64,000 nt of DNA from Kryptolebias marmoratus (lineage: Eukaryota; Chordata; Actinopteri; Cyprinodontiformes; Rivulidae). Shown here piece by piece: positions 60,685-64,000 of this stretch. The position numbers and the translations under genes are program-made. The notes below the pieces were generated by a model. The model searched no databases. It was not told the origin of the DNA and saw only the letters and a program-made list of their open reading frames with translations. The stretch is from assembly GCF_001649575.2 (NCBI RefSeq), contig NC_051451.1, positions 17,256,316-17,320,315 of the forward strand. The letters run 5' to 3'. How positions within the stretch are numbered: the first letter of the stretch is position 1; each line of letters opens with the position of its first letter.

Positions 60685-62835
60685 GTGAGAAAAACTTTAT
60701 TTATTTATTAAATCTTCACGGAAGAGAAACTGGTCATTTACAATTGTTATAAAAGTCACTACACTTGCACAGCCCCAGTGAGCATGGCAGACCAGAATTT
60801 TTCATTTAAAATCAACTGACTGGTGTAATAGGCTTTCCAAAAAATATTATTGCTTCTTTTACAGTTTAGTTTTACCCTGAAACCTTAACTGCAGCAGGTT
60901 AACGACATTAAACAGTGTAATAGTGCACTGCGTTTGTGAGAAGCCGCTCCGAAGCACTTTTTCACCTTTTTTTGCAAACACTTTGGTTTCACTTCTAAAA
61001 AGTCAGATACCAAGCATTTACATTTGATTTTTATCTTACTACTCCTTTTATGCTGCACTAAAGAGAAGCTTTAAGTGGCTGCTTTTGTCCTGTTTTCATT
61101 CTGAAAAGAATACAAACTCTAAAAATTAGTTCAACCACTCAAACGTATCCTCTGAACCAACACTGAGACGTCTTCTTTAATAAAAATGTTAGAAATAGTC
61201 TTACAGCCAGGGCCTCAAGCCTTGAATTAGGATTTATTTTCTTTAACGTCTTAAACAAAAGATCAGGTTCTCTCTCTGTTTTTTTAGATCTTAGCTACAG
61301 GTTTAATCTGTGAATAAAAAAAGCCAGAAGACTGATGTGTTTAGTTTAGGCTACATCGCTTTTTCACTCCTACAAGGTAATAAGCACTGAGGTGTGATTG
61401 TACCAGCTCTGTTTGTCATTTAATCATCTTCTGTAACACAATAAGCTTTGTTTTGGATTCAGTGACCTGTATCTTAGAAAATATTTTTTTTTGTTGTGGT
61501 AATAAGCCCAAGGTGAGTCAAAGCAATGAACAGTATTATGGCATGTTATTTTTGTCCTTTGGGCAGCCACCACCACCCGTCTTAACAAATAAAATCAAAC
61601 AATACATAGGTATCGGATTAAAAACACTCAATTTTGTACACTCTAAATAACCTTTGTTATTTAAAGGGAAAAACAAATTTGACACCTTGTATGGTGTGAA
61701 TTTAGTGAATATATTTTTCTGTAAAATTATTCTCTGGCTAATATTTGAAGTCCTTAAAATGCTAAGTTTATGTCGTAAATGTTTTAATTTAACAAATAGT
61801 TTGTATGAGTTGTGTAAGTTTCTGTATTCAGGAATTGTGTAAAGTGTAAAAGCTTGTGTTAAGAGCTTTTCTCTTTAGTGGATTATCGATTTGTGTCATT
61901 TCAATGGAAATTTGGGAGTTTCTGAGTTTCCCATTGCCATGGAATACTACACTGTTTCTCTTGTTGTATCCATTTATTTGTATTCCAGTTTATTTATGCA
62001 CAGTATATGTGCTTGAGTTATATGGAATAACAGTAATCTAATCTGACCTGCTATACTTTGGTCAATAAGCAGCCAATTCTTGGCCACCTGATTTCTCTTG
62101 AGGCCATGTCTTCATCTAGGAACATTGACTTCAGTGCACATATTATTCTGTCCTGTTCAACTTAGACCTGTTGTCCTTATCAAAGGCACTTGCTTTCATA
62201 TTAAATATATATATTTGTGTTTGACTTTTTATTTTTTCATAAGTTCTATTTTTGTTTTTGAGTTTTCACTGACCGAAATAGCTATGGAAGATTTTAAAAA
62301 TGCCCACCAAGCAAAAGCTCAGGTGTCCGGAGGTAAATTCACAGACTGGTTTAAATTAATCTGAGGAGGTTTAATGTGTTTGTTTGTTGTTGTTGTTCCC
62401 AACCATCTCTTGCGGGACATGTTTGGCTCTAAAAGCTGCTAAATGCTCTGGTGGTCACCAGCCGTCGGAGTGTGTGCTACTCCCTGTTTCATTTCTGTTT
62501 GTTGCTGAGCAGCCAGCACATAACAAGATTTTCAGAACCTGTTCTCTGAAGCCACACAGTATAAACCTGCTCGGTAAATGATGATGACAACAATTCTGGT
62601 GAATCAAAACAGTCATTTAGCTGAAAATATGTTGGCGTCTGGTTGATTGATCCTTACATAGGATCTTCATTTTGTTTCATCTCTTTACATAGCTGCGAAA
62701 CGAGTAAAAATTTGTAAAATTGTGTTATTCTTCATGTTGTGATATAGCCTGTACCCTTTTGACTGTTTGATCTCTTACAGAGCGATCTCCACACCATGAG
62801 CAGAGGGACCACCCTCTTCTCCTGTGGAACCGTGG
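60604..62835 (+). CDS. fam53b: FAM53B (Simplet), first two coding exons; gene continues off right edge
   Basis: FAM53B promotes nuclear accumulation of beta-catenin and so Wnt output and proliferation. Two exons join in phase 0: 60604-60684 (MVIIFSKTLEKKKGVNDVTS plus KSIERRP) and 62781-62835 (SDLHTMSRGTTLFSCGTV plus one base). The second matches the human stretch ELHTPKKMSQGPTLFSCG. The first shares the MVxx start and length with human. ATG 60604 has a strong context (accATGG). An in-frame ATG at 60505 in poor context would add 33 residues. The Ser-rich bulk of the protein lies beyond 64000. The location after eef1akmt2 fits the human gene order. Confidence 0.85.
60685..62780 (+). other. fam53b: fam53b intron between its first two coding exons
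   Basis: AT-rich with several open but featureless frames. No transposon or RNA gene was recognised. Confidence 0.5.
62781..62835 (+). CDS. fam53b: fam53b second coding exon
   Basis: 18 codons plus one base between acceptor gatctcttacag and donor gtgagt. It carries the family-specific TTLFSCG. Confidence 0.85.
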
Positions 62836-64000
62836 GTGAGTTATTTTAATCTAACTCTTTTCTGTAGTTACAATTTGTACTCCTCTGTTCTTTGCACCTA
62901 ACTCCAGCACAACAAATTGCTTCTTTAATGACTTGATAAGTTGAACCATCAAGGTCAGTGACCTCAGCTCTAACTGTCTTGTGTATTTTTTATCCTGTCT
63001 GTCGCACTCAGTCTCTCACTTCTCCCTTTCTCCATCTGTCAGTCATCCCCCTCTCATGATCAGAGTGCACCTGCCTCTATACTACGTTGCACAGCATTCT
63101 CATGGGAGTGAAATGTAATCGAATATGCTGTTGCCTATGTCAACAATTTCCCTTAGGCTGTTTTACAGTTGCGGTAATTACTCCCTGTGTTAAAAGACAC
63201 GCAACTGTAAATACAAACCTCCGCTATCACTCACTATCATCTGTTTTTGTTTTAATGAGAGCTGTGTGGACGTCACATGCAGTGGCGTGGCGTACTTTTT
63301 CCCACTACTAATCCTGACATTAGCGTGTCTCGTTGGTTCAGTCAACACTTTTTGTCTTGCTTTCAATGGCTGGCCTATTGAAGTTTATCCGAATCTCCTT
63401 TTGTCAAGTTGTTTTACTAACATTCCTGTCAGGTCGTCTCTGTAGCCCGTGTGGATTGTTTGTCCGCCCAAAACAGTGATTTCAGGTCACCACCAGTCTG
63501 TGAGACAGCGCGCCAAACAAAGACACACATTCAGGAGGATGGGATTTAGTTTGTTTCAGTATATTATTGCTGTGAGGCTTTGCTGTCTAAGTGTTCCCTC
63601 CTGCACTTTTGTTATAGACGTATGTTGACAAGTTTTACTGCTTCTGAAAGCATTTTTCTGTCAGCTTGTTTCACAAGTTGATTTCTGTGTGAATTTAATT
63701 TTTTGGGGATGAGCATTAATGCAGGTTCAAGGGTTGAAAAATCCGATCAACTTGCCTGTTTTGTTCTGGGAAACCGTGAGATCTAGCAGGGATTTAAGCT
63801 TTCTTTTATTTATTAGTTCAGTTTCTTTTGTAAATATAAAATCATTATAAAAAGAAAGGCATTTGAGATAGTAAGAGTTTGGATTGATTACAGTCCACAG
63901 CAAAGGTTTCTAGCAGCTTATGTGAAAAGAAACAACACACTGAGTCACATTTTCGATTGCTTAACTAGACATTAACAATACTCTGCCAAGTTCTTCCTTA
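62836..64000 (+). other. fam53b: fam53b intron to window edge
   Basis: No further exon recognised. The large Ser-rich fam53b exon is expected to the right of the window. Confidence 0.5.

Noticed and set aside
61453..62581. Series of short plus-strand frames in the fam53b intron
   Set aside because: AT-rich and hydrophobic by composition, lacking family similarity and paired splice sites.

Overview
This is a vertebrate, almost certainly teleost fish (percomorph-like), genomic window. It shows multi-exon genes with GT-AG introns, AT-rich introns full of microsatellites, teleost-type non-LTR retrotransposon tails ending in GATG repeats, a decayed Tc1-like transposon, and a few single Ns plus one 69-N gap that mark a draft assembly. 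No prokaryotic, viral or CRISPR content was seen.

Left to right, five genes can be assembled exon by exon. (1) ctbp2 (+): the last seven coding exons, 5745-12179, with earlier exons off the left edge. (2) zranb1 / TRABID (-): nine coding exons, 29811 down to 17151; the last codons and stop fall in the gap at 17082-17150. (3) abraxas2 / fam175b (-): nine coding exons, 41482 down to 35047, complete at 450 residues. (4) eef1akmt2 / mettl10 (+): six coding exons, 41592-45577, complete at 237 residues. (5) fam53b (+): the first two coding exons (60604-60684 and 62781-62835), with probable 5' UTR exons upstream; the gene runs off the right edge. From memory, the order ctbp2-zranb1-abraxas2-eef1akmt2-fam53b matches human 10q26.13, so this looks like an old conserved linkage block.

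Functionally the genes are not an operon. zranb1 is an OTU deubiquitinase linked to Wnt signalling, fam53b promotes nuclear beta-catenin, ctbp2 is an NAD(H)-binding corepressor, abraxas2 is the scaffold of the BRISC K63 deubiquitinase, and eef1akmt2 methylates elongation factor eEF1A. abraxas2 and eef1akmt2 are head to head with start codons 109 bp apart and a ZNF143/THAP11-like motif between them.

The non-coding remainder holds the most unusual material. A repeat family with a period near 300 bp is present in ctbp2's intron and, inverted, in fam53b's intron. Two copies of one RTE-like LINE tail lie at opposite ends of the window in opposite orientation. A SINE-like repeat shares that tail. 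An ATCC array of about 29 units sits 14 bp inside a short ctbp2 intron. I see no evidence of a new multi-gene system; the leads concern repeats, promoter architecture and assembly.
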